The position numbers and the translations under genes are program-made. The notes beneath the pieces were generated by a model. It did no database searches. It had not been told where the DNA came from and saw nothing but the letters and a program-made list of their open reading frames with translations. From positions 1 to 41,717 of the forward strand of contig JANQRN010000171.1 of NCBI GenBank assembly GCA_028284545.1: a DNA stretch of 41,717 nt, given 5' to 3'. Position 1 is the stretch's first letter. Each line of letters begins with the position of its first letter. The stretch comes from Rhodothermales bacterium. Its GTDB lineage: Bacteria > Bacteroidota > Rhodothermia > Rhodothermales > JABDKH01. This document shows, piece after piece, positions 17,743-26,492 of the stretch.

Positions 17743-17862
17743 GGCGAACTATTGCTTCGATGATGCAGAAAAACGACCCACATCACCCTATGCACAGTTT
17801 GCCCTCCATTACTGTCACGGCTGAAGAACGTCCAAACCGCCACGAGACCGCGATTTACCGGC

Positions 17863-19284
17863 TCAGGGCTGCTCAGCATCCGCGACAACCGCATCGACGA
17901 GGTCGCTGAAGATCTTTTTGTGTACGGGATAGATTCCGTACCAGTACGCGGCGCCCCAGAAGCCGGTAGGTTCGAACTGCGCCGTCTGAACAAGGCGCGT
18001 CCCGGCGTTTTCCGGCACCGCCTCCCACTGTAGCCATGCGTGACCAGGCACTTTCATCTCGGCACGCAGTCGCAGCAACTCCGGTGGTCGCACCTCTTCG
18101 ACGCGCCAGAAGTCGATCGCCTCTCCAGCGTCAACGTCGGTTGGATGCCGTCTTCCCCGCCGCAAACCGGGCCCCCCGAGCAGTCCGTCGAGCGCCCCTC
18201 GCAGACGCCAGGCCCAGTTCCATGCGAGCCACCCCTTCTCGCCACCGAGGCTCGCGAAACTCTGGTAGACCCGCTCAGGGGGTGCGTTGACGAAGCGACG
18301 CCTCACCTCGCTGACGACGCCTTCTTTGTCCACGATCTCATACGGCTCGGCGTCGCCAAGCGCACCCGACCAACGCGTCTCGACAAGGGAGGCCGCGGTC
18401 TTCTCAAGCGCCAACGAGACAGCCTGGCGGTACGGAATAGGACGGATCGCGGGAAAGAACTGGCGAGCCAACGAGACATCGCCGGCGATGGGCTGGACGA
18501 TACCCTCAACCAGCGGAATCGCCAGGGAATTCGGAATCGGCGTTACGAATCCAACCCACCGCGCTGCCAGCGCCGGCGCAAGCACCGGCACGGGGACGAT
18601 TAAGCGAGATAGTCCTCGCACCTCCGCGTAGCCTTCCATCATTTGCCTGAACGTCATCGGTTCGTCCACCCCGATATCGAAGACCCGATCCTCAAAGTCT
18701 GGTCCCATCGCCGCGACGAGGTAGGCAAGGACGTCGCGAATGGCAATCGGCCTTACGTCGTTCATGATCCACTTCGGCGCGATCATCGCCGGAAGGCGTT
18801 CTGTCAGGTATCGCACCATCTCGAACGAGGCCGACCCAGAACCGATAATGGGCCCCGCCCGCAGCTCCGTAGTCGGCAAGCCTTCCCGCAGTATCTCGCC
18901 AACCTCCGCGCGGCTGTGCAGATGCTCCGAAGAATCTGGTACACCTCCCTCCGGCAGAATGCCGCCCAGGTACACAACGCGTCGCAGGGACTGTCCCTTC
19001 GAGACAAAATTCTGCGCGGCACGCCGATCGAGCTCGGCAAAATCAGCACCAGCGTACATTGAATGCACGAGGTAATAAGCTGCGTCTACGGACTGGAGCG
19101 GAAGGGTAAGCGTCTCCGGGTCCTGCAGCTCACCAGTGAAAATGCTCACGCGATCAGCCCAATCGCGACTCAACACCTTATTCCGGTCCCTGACAAGAAC
19201 GGACACTTCGTGCCCCTCTTCGAGGAGCCGCGCCACCAGGCGGCCGCCAATATAACCTGTAGCGCCTGTTACGAGAACTTTCAT
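17863..19284 (-). CDS. NAD(P)-dependent SDR-family oxidoreductase with C-terminal DUF2867 domain
   Basis: The protein is 473 residues from the ATG at 19284, which has AGGGG 8 nt upstream. An upstream in-frame start at 19326 would put 14 odd residues before MKVLVTGATGYIGG. The Rossmann motif TGATGYIGG (about 6-14) is of the atypical/extended SDR type. YYLVHSM and RRVVYLGG fit the YbjT-like group. The C-terminal third (from about 330) has the DUF2867 pattern (VYQSFASLGGEKGWLAWNWAW, then HAWLQWEA and FGFWGAAYW-like FEPTGFWGAAYWYGIYP). The substrate is unknown; the combination is common in bacteria. It is divergent from the ArsR gene. Confidence 0.87.
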   Translation of the reverse strand: MKVLVTGATGYIGGRLVARLLEEGHEVSVLVRDRNKVLSRDWADRVSIFTGELQDPETLTLPLQSVDAAYYLVHSMYAGADFAELDRRAAQNFVSKGQSLRRVVYLGGILPEGGVPDSSEHLHSRAEVGEILREGLPTTELRAGPIIGSGSASFEMVRYLTERLPAMIAPKWIMNDVRPIAIRDVLAYLVAAMGPDFEDRVFDIGVDEPMTFRQMMEGYAEVRGLSRLIVPVPVLAPALAARWVGFVTPIPNSLAIPLVEGIVQPIAGDVSLARQFFPAIRPIPYRQAVSLALEKTAASLVETRWSGALGDAEPYEIVDKEGVVSEVRRRFVNAPPERVYQSFASLGGEKGWLAWNWAWRLRGALDGLLGGPGLRRGRRHPTDVDAGEAIDFWRVEEVRPPELLRLRAEMKVPGHAWLQWEAVPENAGTRLVQTAQFEPTGFWGAAYWYGIYPVHKKIFSDLVDAVVADAEQP

Positions 19285-19387
19285 CTGTCGGGCCCCTGCC
19301 GGTGCAGTCGCGAATCGGACTCGCAAGTCAGGTACGGACCTGCAAGCCCTACCGTTAGCTTATCAAGAAAAGGCCGGTGAGCAGTCA

Positions 19388-19639
19388 ATGAGTTTCAGGT
19401 CTGTTTTTTTCGCAGCATCCGTTTTGCAGTTGGCCGGTTGCGAGCCAGTTGTCGACGCCCCCTTCAATCCCTCCGCGCCGATTAAGGTTGCAGAAGAAAA
19501 CGCCGGGACGTTGCGGGATACCGGGTGTGGAAAGCCTCTGTCGCGACGGATCAACTACCGGTTTTCGGATTCAGGTACCAGGAGGGCGCCACCGCTTCCC
19601 GGAAGCTGTTCCGCTACCGGTCGAGCTCCCCGATGTTGA
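19388..19639 (+). CDS. Possible small lipoprotein-like ORF, 83 codons
   Basis: The frame begins MSFRSVFFAASVLQLAGCEP, with a hydrophobic core and a good lipobox (LAGC). GGTGAG lies 6 nt upstream of the ATG. The part after about residue 45 is Arg- and Pro-rich and does not look like a folded protein, so it may be a remnant or a frame-shifted gene. It lies in a 475-base gap between two divergent genes, and it could equally be chance. Confidence 0.25.
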   Translation: MSFRSVFFAASVLQLAGCEPVVDAPFNPSAPIKVAEENAGTLRDTGCGKPLSRRINYRFSDSGTRRAPPLPGSCSATGRAPRC

Positions 19640-19710
19640 CGGTACGCAGCAGCTTGTTGGATACGAAAACATCCGGCGCTTCAGGGAGTTTTTTCATAGT
19701 CACAAAATAT

Positions 19711-19726
19711 TTGCACATTTGTGCAA
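19711..19726. promoter_or_regulatory. Palindromic operator upstream of arsR-arsM
   Basis: TTGCACATTTGTGCAA is a perfect 7-2-7 inverted repeat (TTGCACA, TT, TGTGCAA), 33 bases upstream of the ATG at 19760. It sits in an AT-rich stretch where the promoter should lie. ArsR/SmtB-family repressors bind such dyads at their own promoters, so this is the likely site of autoregulation. The binding itself is an inference. Confidence 0.65.
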
Positions 19727-19759
19727 CAATGCATAGATTGTCTAGTAACACAGTCTGAA

Positions 19760-20113
19760 ATGGCCCAAAACACTGCAATATCGTCCGTTTGTCGCCCTGA
19801 GCTGGATGCGCAACTCGACCCCGGGTTTTTCAAGGCGCTCTGCGACCCGGTTCGCCTGGCGCTGGTTGCGAGGCTCGCCGGATCACCGACGCCATTGACT
19901 GTTACCGACGCGTCTTCGTGTTGCGGAACGCACTTTTCCGGCGTCTCCCGGCACCTCGCGATTCTGAAGAACGCCGGCCTGGTCGAAGCCGAGAAACGGG
20001 GACGTGAAGTCTACTACAGCCTCAAAACGAAGGACCTGTCGCAAACGCTGCGTCAGTTGGCTGATGCGCTGGACGAATGCGCCAATTGCTGCGTGGACAA
20101 TACCTGCGCGTAA
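19760..20113 (+). CDS. arsR: ArsR-family arsenic-responsive repressor
   Basis: This 117-residue winged-helix repressor probably releases the promoter when it binds As(III). The ATG at 19760 is preferred; an in-frame GTG at 19721 would lie inside the palindrome. The helix-turn-helix is CGTHFSGVSRHLAILKNAGL (about 55-74), followed by the wing (KRGREVYYSL). Candidate metalloid ligands are the vicinal pair C54-C55 just before the recognition helix and the C-terminal C107, C110, C111 and C116. This Cys layout is like ArsR proteins linked to arsM genes. It is 50 nt upstream of arsM in the same direction, so the two are very probably one operon. Confidence 0.88.
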   Translation: MAQNTAISSVCRPELDAQLDPGFFKALCDPVRLALVARLAGSPTPLTVTDASSCCGTHFSGVSRHLAILKNAGLVEAEKRGREVYYSLKTKDLSQTLRQLADALDECANCCVDNTCA

Positions 20114-20163
20114 CACCTCGAGGCAGTCTCCAGGAGTGCTGCCCACGCCTAAACAGAAGAACA

Positions 20164-21063
20164 ATGAGCAATACAACGGTCCGCGAACGCGTGTCAGCTT
20201 CATACGCGCGCGCTATCACGAAGCGCAAATCCAAAGACGCCGGCGACTCCAGCGGCGCTTGCTGCAAACCATCGTGCTGTGGCGGCGACCAAAGCGCATC
20301 GGTGCGCGATACTGATTTGCAGGCTGACGCCTTTTCGCCGGAGAGCCTCGGCTACGCAACGGAACTCACGGCGCACCCAGACGTCGCCACCCAGTCAATG
20401 GGTTGCGGCAACCCCCTGGCGTTTGCCGAAGTCGCAGCCGGACAAACCGTGGTAGATCTCGGCTCCGGTGCTGGCTTCGATCTATTGATCGCGCGCGATC
20501 ACGTAGGTGCAACCGGCCATGTCATCGGCATCGACATGACGGACGCCATGATTGCCACGGCGAGAGAGAACATCCGAAAAGCCGGATACAACAACGTCGA
20601 AGTTCGAAAGGGCATCATCGAGCAGATGCCGGTCGAATCAGGAACGGTTGATTGGGTCATCTCGAACTGTGTAATCAACCTCTCTCCAGACAAAGAGGCG
20701 GTCTTCAACGAAATTGCGCGCGTGCTGAAGCCGGGCGGTCGATTCAGCATATCAGACATCGTTGCTGAGAAGCTGCCCGACTGGCTGCGGGCTAGCGCGG
20801 AGGCATACGATGCATGCCTCGCAGGCACGGTTTCAGAGCACGACTATTTGTCTGGGCTTCGCGCGGCCGGTCTTGATGCGCACGAGGTGGACGAGAGAAT
20901 CGTGTACTCGAAGACCCAGCTACGCGCGCTCGCCGGCGATCCGAGCGTAAGTGACTTCCTCGATCTGTCCGATCGCTCCGAGGAGTTCGTCGACAACGCT
21001 TTGGAGGAGCTCGAGGGCACGGTCTGGAGCGCACGGTTCAGGGGCATCAAACCGTCGCGCTAA
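20164..21063 (+). CDS. arsM: Arsenite S-adenosylmethionine methyltransferase
   Basis: This 299-residue enzyme adds methyl groups from SAM to As(III), giving volatile or less toxic methylarsenicals in the cytoplasm. The ATG at 20164 gives MSNTTVRERV; an upstream frame start at 20077 would run through the intergenic gap. The SAM site is VVDLGSGAGFDLLIA (97-111) with the acidic residue in IGIDMTDAM. The three conserved arsenic-binding cysteines are visible: C81 (SMGCGNP), C169 (ISNCVINLSPDK) and C218 (YDACLAGT). An extra N-terminal Cys-rich segment, CCKPSCCGG (33-41), is also typical of many ArsM proteins. No arsB, arsC or acr3 is in the window, so detoxification here may depend on methylation, or the efflux genes are elsewhere. 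Confidence 0.93.
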   Translation: MSNTTVRERVSASYARAITKRKSKDAGDSSGACCKPSCCGGDQSASVRDTDLQADAFSPESLGYATELTAHPDVATQSMGCGNPLAFAEVAAGQTVVDLGSGAGFDLLIARDHVGATGHVIGIDMTDAMIATARENIRKAGYNNVEVRKGIIEQMPVESGTVDWVISNCVINLSPDKEAVFNEIARVLKPGGRFSISDIVAEKLPDWLRASAEAYDACLAGTVSEHDYLSGLRAAGLDAHEVDERIVYSKTQLRALAGDPSVSDFLDLSDRSEEFVDNALEELEGTVWSARFRGIKPSR

Positions 21064-21163
21064 AGCCCCTTTCACGATTCGGCGCAAACGGTTACATTGC
21101 AGGTACGGTCGTGCGGAGGCGGATGTGCACCCCAATTAGTCAGTCTCCAAACCGGTCCGGACA

Positions 21164-22702
21164 ATGCTTCAGTTCTTATCTCGCTCAGTCGTCGCCACCG
21201 TTCTCGCGACGACGGTATCGTTCGCGTTCGCGCCAGCGTGCGCACACGCCCAGTCTGCGCAGGAATTGGTCCCGCAACGGATTCTCCAGGGGTTCTACGG
21301 CTCGGGCGTAGCGCTCTCGGGTGACGTGGCCATCATTACAGGAGCGCCGGTCACGCGTCATCCGAACAACACGGAAATCAGTGCGCCCGAGGTCCTCCGT
21401 TTCAACGGTACCGACTGGCAGTTCGATGAGAACATCTTCTCCAATGATCCGGTCTACTGGAACGACTTGAGCACGAACGTTGTCCTGGTGGACAGCCTGG
21501 TTGCGATCGGTGCGCCGGCGACAGCGCGCGGTGCAGCGATGTTCTTCCAGTACGACGGTGCCGTTTGGCAGGAAGAGGGACCCGTCCAGTCGCCGTCTCC
21601 GACGACACTTCGCAATCACGTCGGCTACTTCGTCGCAATGTCTGAGGACGTCCTTGTGCTGGGAGACAACGACGATTGGGACGGCTTCAGCACACGCCAA
21701 TACGCTTTCGTCTATCGCCGGTCGGGCACCACTTGGGCATTTGAAGATTCGTTGACCATCGGCAACGTGAATGACGACCTTGGTTTTGGCGTTTCGGTTG
21801 CTACGGCGGGTGACATCGTTGTTGTCGGTGCACCGTTTTATTCGGTCGCTCCGCCGCCAGTAACTCGTGAGGGCGCCGCCTACGTGTTTGAGTACAATGG
21901 CACCGCCTGGGAGCAAACACAAATGCTCGACCCGGGACCACACCGGATCCCGGATATGCGATTTGGGCAGACCGTACTGACGGACGGCAACACTATCGTA
22001 GTTGGGGCGGTGCGCGACAGTGTTGACGGGTTGCCGCATGCAGGCGCAGCCTATGTATTCAGAAAAGACGGCGCGAACTGGACGCTTCGTCAACGGCTCT
22101 CCGCCAGCGACCCCGCGGCGTACGCGAACTTCAGCATCTCGGGAGCGCTATCGGAAAACTATCTGCTGCTCGGAGCACCTGCTGACGTGCGTTTCCCCAA
22201 CACCGGTGGCGCGGCTTACTTCTTCCGGTTCGACGGAAACAACTGGGTACAGCGCTCTCGCGCGGTACATCCTGATCCCACCGAGAACGACCGGTTTGGG
22301 CAGGCCGTCGCAATGGACGGAGGATGGGCGCTCGTCGGTGCGCCCGGTCGGTTTCACGGGCAGTGGCGTGCTGGATCAGCATACATCTTCCCGATCGGTG
22401 AGCTGGTGTCAAATGACGAGCCGCGATATGAACCTACGCAACCGTTAGTCCTGCAGCCCGCGTACCCGAATCCGTTCGCCGGCGCTGTTCGCACGAGCGT
22501 GCATGTTGCCAATCCGGGCCACCTCCGAATTGATGTCTACGATGTGCTCGGAAGACAAATTGCAAGCATCGCTGAAGGGTACTTCCCCGCCGGGACACAT
22601 GAGTTTGAGTGGCGCCCCGCTCGCGCGCCCGCTGGTGTCTACACGCTAAGAGCGACCACACCTCGCGCTAGCGCCACAACAACCGCGGTCCGCGCCAAAT
22701 GA
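21164..22702 (+). CDS. Secreted FG-GAP repeat protein with T9SS C-terminal sorting domain
   Basis: This 512-residue protein has a signal peptide (MLQFLSRSVVATVLATTVSF, cut near AHAQ). At least five FG-GAP/integrin-alpha-like repeats are seen, each with a pattern such as VSVATAGDIVVVGAP, FGQTVLTDGNTIVVGAV or FGQAVAMDGGWALVGAP. These fold as a beta-propeller in related proteins. The last about 80 residues carry the type A T9SS signal: LQPAYPNPFAG, then DVLGRQIA and PAGVYTLRA. It is expected to be exported by the type IX system and to be surface-attached or released. No enzyme motif is visible. It stops 19 nt before the end of the S46 gene on the other strand. Confidence 0.88.
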   Translation: MLQFLSRSVVATVLATTVSFAFAPACAHAQSAQELVPQRILQGFYGSGVALSGDVAIITGAPVTRHPNNTEISAPEVLRFNGTDWQFDENIFSNDPVYWNDLSTNVVLVDSLVAIGAPATARGAAMFFQYDGAVWQEEGPVQSPSPTTLRNHVGYFVAMSEDVLVLGDNDDWDGFSTRQYAFVYRRSGTTWAFEDSLTIGNVNDDLGFGVSVATAGDIVVVGAPFYSVAPPPVTREGAAYVFEYNGTAWEQTQMLDPGPHRIPDMRFGQTVLTDGNTIVVGAVRDSVDGLPHAGAAYVFRKDGANWTLRQRLSASDPAAYANFSISGALSENYLLLGAPADVRFPNTGGAAYFFRFDGNNWVQRSRAVHPDPTENDRFGQAVAMDGGWALVGAPGRFHGQWRAGSAYIFPIGELVSNDEPRYEPTQPLVLQPAYPNPFAGAVRTSVHVANPGHLRIDVYDVLGRQIASIAEGYFPAGTHEFEWRPARAPAGVYTLRATTPRASATTTAVRAK

Positions 22703-22721
22703 CACGCCGCATACTCACGAC

Positions 22722-24890
22722 TTACTCGTCACCCTCTACCTCGTCGCCTATGTCCGCCATCTCATGCTGCATCAACTCCTTAACGATCCGGTCCATGCCG
22801 TAGATCTCGGCTAGCGCCTCGCGCATGCCGCGGACGTCGACGCCGACAGACCGGGCAACCTCCGTCTGGTATATAAACGCTGACGGGAGCGACTCGATGT
22901 TTCCATCGAAGATGAGCCCGATTACCTCCAGGTCACTGTTAAGCATTGGAGAACCGGAATTTCCTCCGATGATGTCGTTCGTCGCAACGAGGTTCAATGG
23001 AACGGAGCGATCAAACGTAGACGGTGCATTCAGCCAGCGTTCAGGTAGTTCCCACTCGCCGGTACCATCAGGATCAAGGTGGTTGGCGGCGTATCGATCA
23101 TACAAACCGTAGAACGTGGTGAATGGAGGCGCCATAGTGCCGTTATAGTCATAACCACCTACGACTCCATCCGCGATGCGTAGCGAGAAAGTCGCGTCGG
23201 GGGGCCGAGAGGTACCGTAGATCTCGAACCGCGCACGTCCATGGCGTGCGTTCAACTCCTGTTCTTGCGCTCCGAGTCCCGCCAGGGCGCTCTGTGCATT
23301 CTGGCGCCGCTCCATAAACGGAGAGATCAGCTGAATTGCCGGATCCTCCATTGTGAGTGCATCGGAGCCGATCGCGTCAGCCGCCTTGACCGAAGTCGTC
23401 AGCGCCGATCTCGTAACGATGTCTTCAACGACTTCATCCACGGTGCGGCCACCCAGCATCTGCACCACGCCCGGATCGTCTTTGCCAATATTCGCAACAA
23501 TATCATTGATGCGCGCCGTCATGAAACGACGATCCAGCGCGGGGTCCTGGTCGATATTCGACAGCTGCTGAACAACCTGATCCGTGTCAGCACTGCCGGA
23601 CTCCTTGGCACGGAGATAGTCGTAGGCTACCAGCGCACGCGCAACGGTTGCAGACGCTAGCGAACTCGCCGGCTGCATGGCGAGGAAGGCACTGAACTCG
23701 GCCGCATACTCACGCTTCTCTTCCTGAATTCGACCCAGCTCGTCGATGATATCGAAGTATGGAGCGGGCATTTCAGGAGATGCCGTATCGGCAAAGCGTC
23801 GCTCGAGGTCTGCCAGGAATTGTCTCTCCGTATCGGCGCGTTTCGCCATGATCACGGGATTGTTCAGACCCTTTACCCGGCCCTTGTAGAGCTTCTGCGA
23901 GTTACGGAGCCCGAAGATCTGATTCAGGAAAGCCGGCGATGGGTTCTCTTCATAAACCGCCATCATCGCGGCAATGCGGCTATCGAGGAGCGATACTATC
24001 GCCTTCTCTTGCACATCGCGACGATACTCGAGCTGCGCGACCGTCTCGAGGCGAAGCGTTGACCCAGGGTTGCCAACAACGAATACGGCATCACCCTCAT
24101 CCGCGCCCTCGGCGCTCCAGGCGAAATAGTGTTCCGGCTCGTACGGTTTGTCGTCTACGTATACACGCAAGAAGGACATGTCAAGCGCGTATCGCGGGTA
24201 CGTGAAGTTGTCGGTGTCACCGCCGAAGTAGCCGAGTTGCAATTCGGGGGCCATGACGAGTCGAACGTCATCGAAGCGCCGAAACGTGTAAGCCGAATAC
24301 TTGCCGCCATTGTACAGGTTGATTACCTGCACGACGACACCGGCTTCTTCACCGCCGGCAGTATCCGTGATGCGCGCCGAAATCTCGGCGATCGTTTCCT
24401 GCCTCGCGGCGGCCTTTTCGGCATCTGTTTCCCCTGCTTCTACCGCAGCGTACACCTCGTCGGTGACATCCTCGAGCGCGATCAGCTGGTCAACGTACAG
24501 TCCCGGTACTTGACGTTCCGCCTCAAGCGAGCCTGACGTGAAGCCGTTCTCGAGAAGCCGTTCGCCGGGGGCACTCACCTGTTGCACTGATCCTCGCGCG
24601 CAGTGATGGTTGGTCATAACCAACCCATACGGCGAAACGAAAGAAGCGGTACAATTGGGTAGACGCAGTGCGCCGAGCCGGGCTTTCTCAAACCACGCCT
24701 CGTCGGGCGACAAACCGTACGTATCCTGCAGGTGATCAACCGGCGGATAGTCGAACGTCCACATCTTCCCATTGTCGTAACGTCCGGCCTTGACTTCAGA
24801 GACATCGATCTCCTGGGCCGCACCATTGCCAACGGTCGCAAATGCAATCAACGCCGCCGCAACGGCGACAAGTACGTAGCGATACTTCAT
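22722..24890 (-). CDS. S46-family dipeptidyl-peptidase (DPP7/DPP11 type)
   Basis: This 722-residue serine exopeptidase removes dipeptides from peptides in the periplasm and feeds asaccharolytic growth. A signal peptide runs 1-25 (LVAVAAALIAFATVGNGAAQ). The chymotrypsin-fold motifs are in order: TNHHC with His 95-96; GGDTDNF with D227; and GGNSGSP with the likely nucleophile S645. Residue 663, two after F661 (F-D-G), is Gly. In the S46 family this position is Arg in the Asp/Glu-preferring DPP11 and Gly in the broader DPP7, so DPP7-like specificity is likely (inference). AGGAG lies 7 nt before the ATG. Length is normal for the family. Confidence 0.92.
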   Translation of the reverse strand: MKYRYVLVAVAAALIAFATVGNGAAQEIDVSEVKAGRYDNGKMWTFDYPPVDHLQDTYGLSPDEAWFEKARLGALRLPNCTASFVSPYGLVMTNHHCARGSVQQVSAPGERLLENGFTSGSLEAERQVPGLYVDQLIALEDVTDEVYAAVEAGETDAEKAAARQETIAEISARITDTAGGEEAGVVVQVINLYNGGKYSAYTFRRFDDVRLVMAPELQLGYFGGDTDNFTYPRYALDMSFLRVYVDDKPYEPEHYFAWSAEGADEGDAVFVVGNPGSTLRLETVAQLEYRRDVQEKAIVSLLDSRIAAMMAVYEENPSPAFLNQIFGLRNSQKLYKGRVKGLNNPVIMAKRADTERQFLADLERRFADTASPEMPAPYFDIIDELGRIQEEKREYAAEFSAFLAMQPASSLASATVARALVAYDYLRAKESGSADTDQVVQQLSNIDQDPALDRRFMTARINDIVANIGKDDPGVVQMLGGRTVDEVVEDIVTRSALTTSVKAADAIGSDALTMEDPAIQLISPFMERRQNAQSALAGLGAQEQELNARHGRARFEIYGTSRPPDATFSLRIADGVVGGYDYNGTMAPPFTTFYGLYDRYAANHLDPDGTGEWELPERWLNAPSTFDRSVPLNLVATNDIIGGNSGSPMLNSDLEVIGLIFDGNIESLPSAFIYQTEVARSVGVDVRGMREALAEIYGMDRIVKELMQHEMADIGDEVEGDE

Positions 24891-25138
24891 CGTTCTTCTC
24901 CTGCAAGTTTGGGTGCAATGTGCAAGAATGGGATCGTTTCGTCAATTGAGGCCATGTGAAGACGGCGTATGCAGCGACGAGCCACGGGATTCCCCCACGG
25001 GTTCATCCGGGCGCACCCGGCGGACAATCTCCCGGCCCATCGACAGACACCGCATTCTGCCAAAAAATCGTTTGCGATTGCAGGCAGGCACCCGGTATTT
25101 GCACCGCAGATTCAACGTTCAAATCTAGATCGCAGTGC

Positions 25139-25828
25139 ATGGCGACCACCAGACCTGACAAGGCTAGACCAGCGGCGACGCGCCGGCGCGCGACGCCGCG
25201 CCTGCTCCGCCGCTATTTCATCACGGGTGTCGTCACGATCCTGCCAATCTGGTTGGTTTGGGTGGTCTTCAGCTTCGTATTCGGGCTGCTGTCCGACGTA
25301 AGCGAACCATGGGTCACCCCCATCCTGCAGAACCTCGCGCGCGCCTCTCCAAATCTCCTCGGCTGGTTGGACGAACCAGCCGTCATGACCCTCGTCGCGA
25401 CGCTTGGAACGGTACTGCTGCTGATCTTTGTCGGTGCGTTCACGCGTCGGGTCGTCGGCCAGCGGTCGTTGGCGTGGTTTGAGTCACTGATCTCGCGCAT
25501 CCCACTGGTCAACACCGTGTACGGATCCACGCGTCAACTGCTGGACCTCCTGCAGACGAAGCCAGGCACGACGCAGCGCGTTGTGCTGATAGACTTCCCA
25601 CACCGGGACATGAAGAGCGTGGGACTCGTAACTCGAACGCTCAAAGAAGAGAAGTCTGGCCGAGAAATCGCCGCGGTGTACGTCCCGACAACGCCCAACC
25701 CGACATCCGGCTACCTTGAGCTCGTACCGGTGGAACAACTGACGCCAACCGAGTGGACCGTTGACGAGGCGATGGCCTTCATCATCTCGGGCGGAGCGGT
25801 CAGCCGGGAGGAAGTGCCTTTTGAGTGA
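25139..25828 (+). CDS. DUF502 membrane protein
   Basis: This 229-residue protein begins at the ATG 25139; the in-frame extension to 24956 is Pro/Gly/Cys-rich and unlikely. Two hydrophobic segments lie at about 25-50 (FITGVVTILPIWLVWVVFSF) and 75-100 (VMTLVATLGTVLLLIFVGAF). The soluble part has PLVNTVYGSTRQL and the family pattern of VVLIDFP.RD..SVGLVTRT and P..PNPTSGYLELVP. DUF502 proteins occur widely and have no settled function. The stop overlaps the next gene by 8 nt. Confidence 0.88.
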   Translation: MATTRPDKARPAATRRRATPRLLRRYFITGVVTILPIWLVWVVFSFVFGLLSDVSEPWVTPILQNLARASPNLLGWLDEPAVMTLVATLGTVLLLIFVGAFTRRVVGQRSLAWFESLISRIPLVNTVYGSTRQLLDLLQTKPGTTQRVVLIDFPHRDMKSVGLVTRTLKEEKSGREIAAVYVPTTPNPTSGYLELVPVEQLTPTEWTVDEAMAFIISGGAVSREEVPFE

Positions 25829-26432
25829 CGATCGGCTCGATCAGCTACTGGACTCGATCCGCGCGTGCACTGTTTGTGCACCGCAACTCGCGCACGGTCC
25901 GCGACCGGTTCTCTTCGCCGGTGCCCAAGCGCGTATCGCCATTATTGGGCAAGCTCCTGGAAGTAGAGTGCACGAATCCGGCATCGCCTGGGACGACAAG
26001 AGTGGAGAGCGACTCCGCGCGTGGTTGGGCGTAAATGCGGAGGAGTTCTACGACGCCAACCAGTTTGCAATCATTCCCATGGGGTTCTGCTATCCCGGGC
26101 GAGGCAAGTCAGGAGATCTGCCACCGCGACCCGAATGCGCTCCGCTCTGGCACGACTCTCTTTTTGCGCTTCTTCCGCAGGTGCAATTGCAGTTGCTCGT
26201 TGGCAAGTACGCGCAGACGGCGTATCTGGGCGGTGCGGCGAAACGAACGTTGACCGAGACCGTCCGCTCCTGGCAAGACTTTGCACCCGCAACTTTCCCG
26301 TTACCGCACCCGAGTCCGCGCAACAACATCTGGCTGCGCAAGAACGCCTGGTTCGAACGCGAGCTTGTCCCCGAGCTTCAGCGCGTCGTCAGGGCGTGCC
26401 TATCCAGATCTTCGGAAGACACGGCCGAATGA
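25821..26432 (+). CDS. Uracil-DNA glycosylase-superfamily protein, 203 aa
   Basis: The likely start is a TTG at 25821, with GGGAGG 9 nt upstream. It overlaps the DUF502 stop by 8 nt. The residues before it in the same frame (Arg/Ser-rich) do not look like protein. The UDG motif 1 is IIGQAPGSRVHESGI and the second catalytic motif is LPHPSPRNNIWL; both fit the superfamily that excises uracil from DNA. A conserved block FCYPGRGKSGDLPPRPEC lies between. The N-terminal CTVC (C16 and C19) plus two later Cys could hold an Fe-S cluster, as in family 4 enzymes, but the spacing differs and this is not secure. Specificity is unknown. Confidence 0.87.
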   Translation: MSDDRLDQLLDSIRACTVCAPQLAHGPRPVLFAGAQARIAIIGQAPGSRVHESGIAWDDKSGERLRAWLGVNAEEFYDANQFAIIPMGFCYPGRGKSGDLPPRPECAPLWHDSLFALLPQVQLQLLVGKYAQTAYLGGAAKRTLTETVRSWQDFAPATFPLPHPSPRNNIWLRKNAWFERELVPELQRVVRACLSRSSEDTAE

Positions 26433-26452
26433 AGGCTCCGAGCGCGCATTCG

Positions 26453-26460
26453 TATCTTTG
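26453..26460 (+). promoter_or_regulatory. Candidate TAnnTTTG -7 element before the HAD gene
   Basis: TATCTTTG is a full match to the -7 consensus of Bacteroidota sigma-A promoters, 32 bases before the ATG at 26493. No clear TTG -33 element is present at the expected spacing. It lies just after the stop of the UDG-like gene, so the HAD gene could have its own promoter within the run. Confidence 0.4.
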
Positions 26461-26492
26461 CGGCTCCAATTTCTTGAACGCCAACTGCAGTT

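Noticed and set aside
21185-22093. A 302-codon minus-strand frame over the FG-GAP gene
   Set aside because: The plus-strand gene has a signal peptide, repeats and a sorting domain, so this is its shadow.
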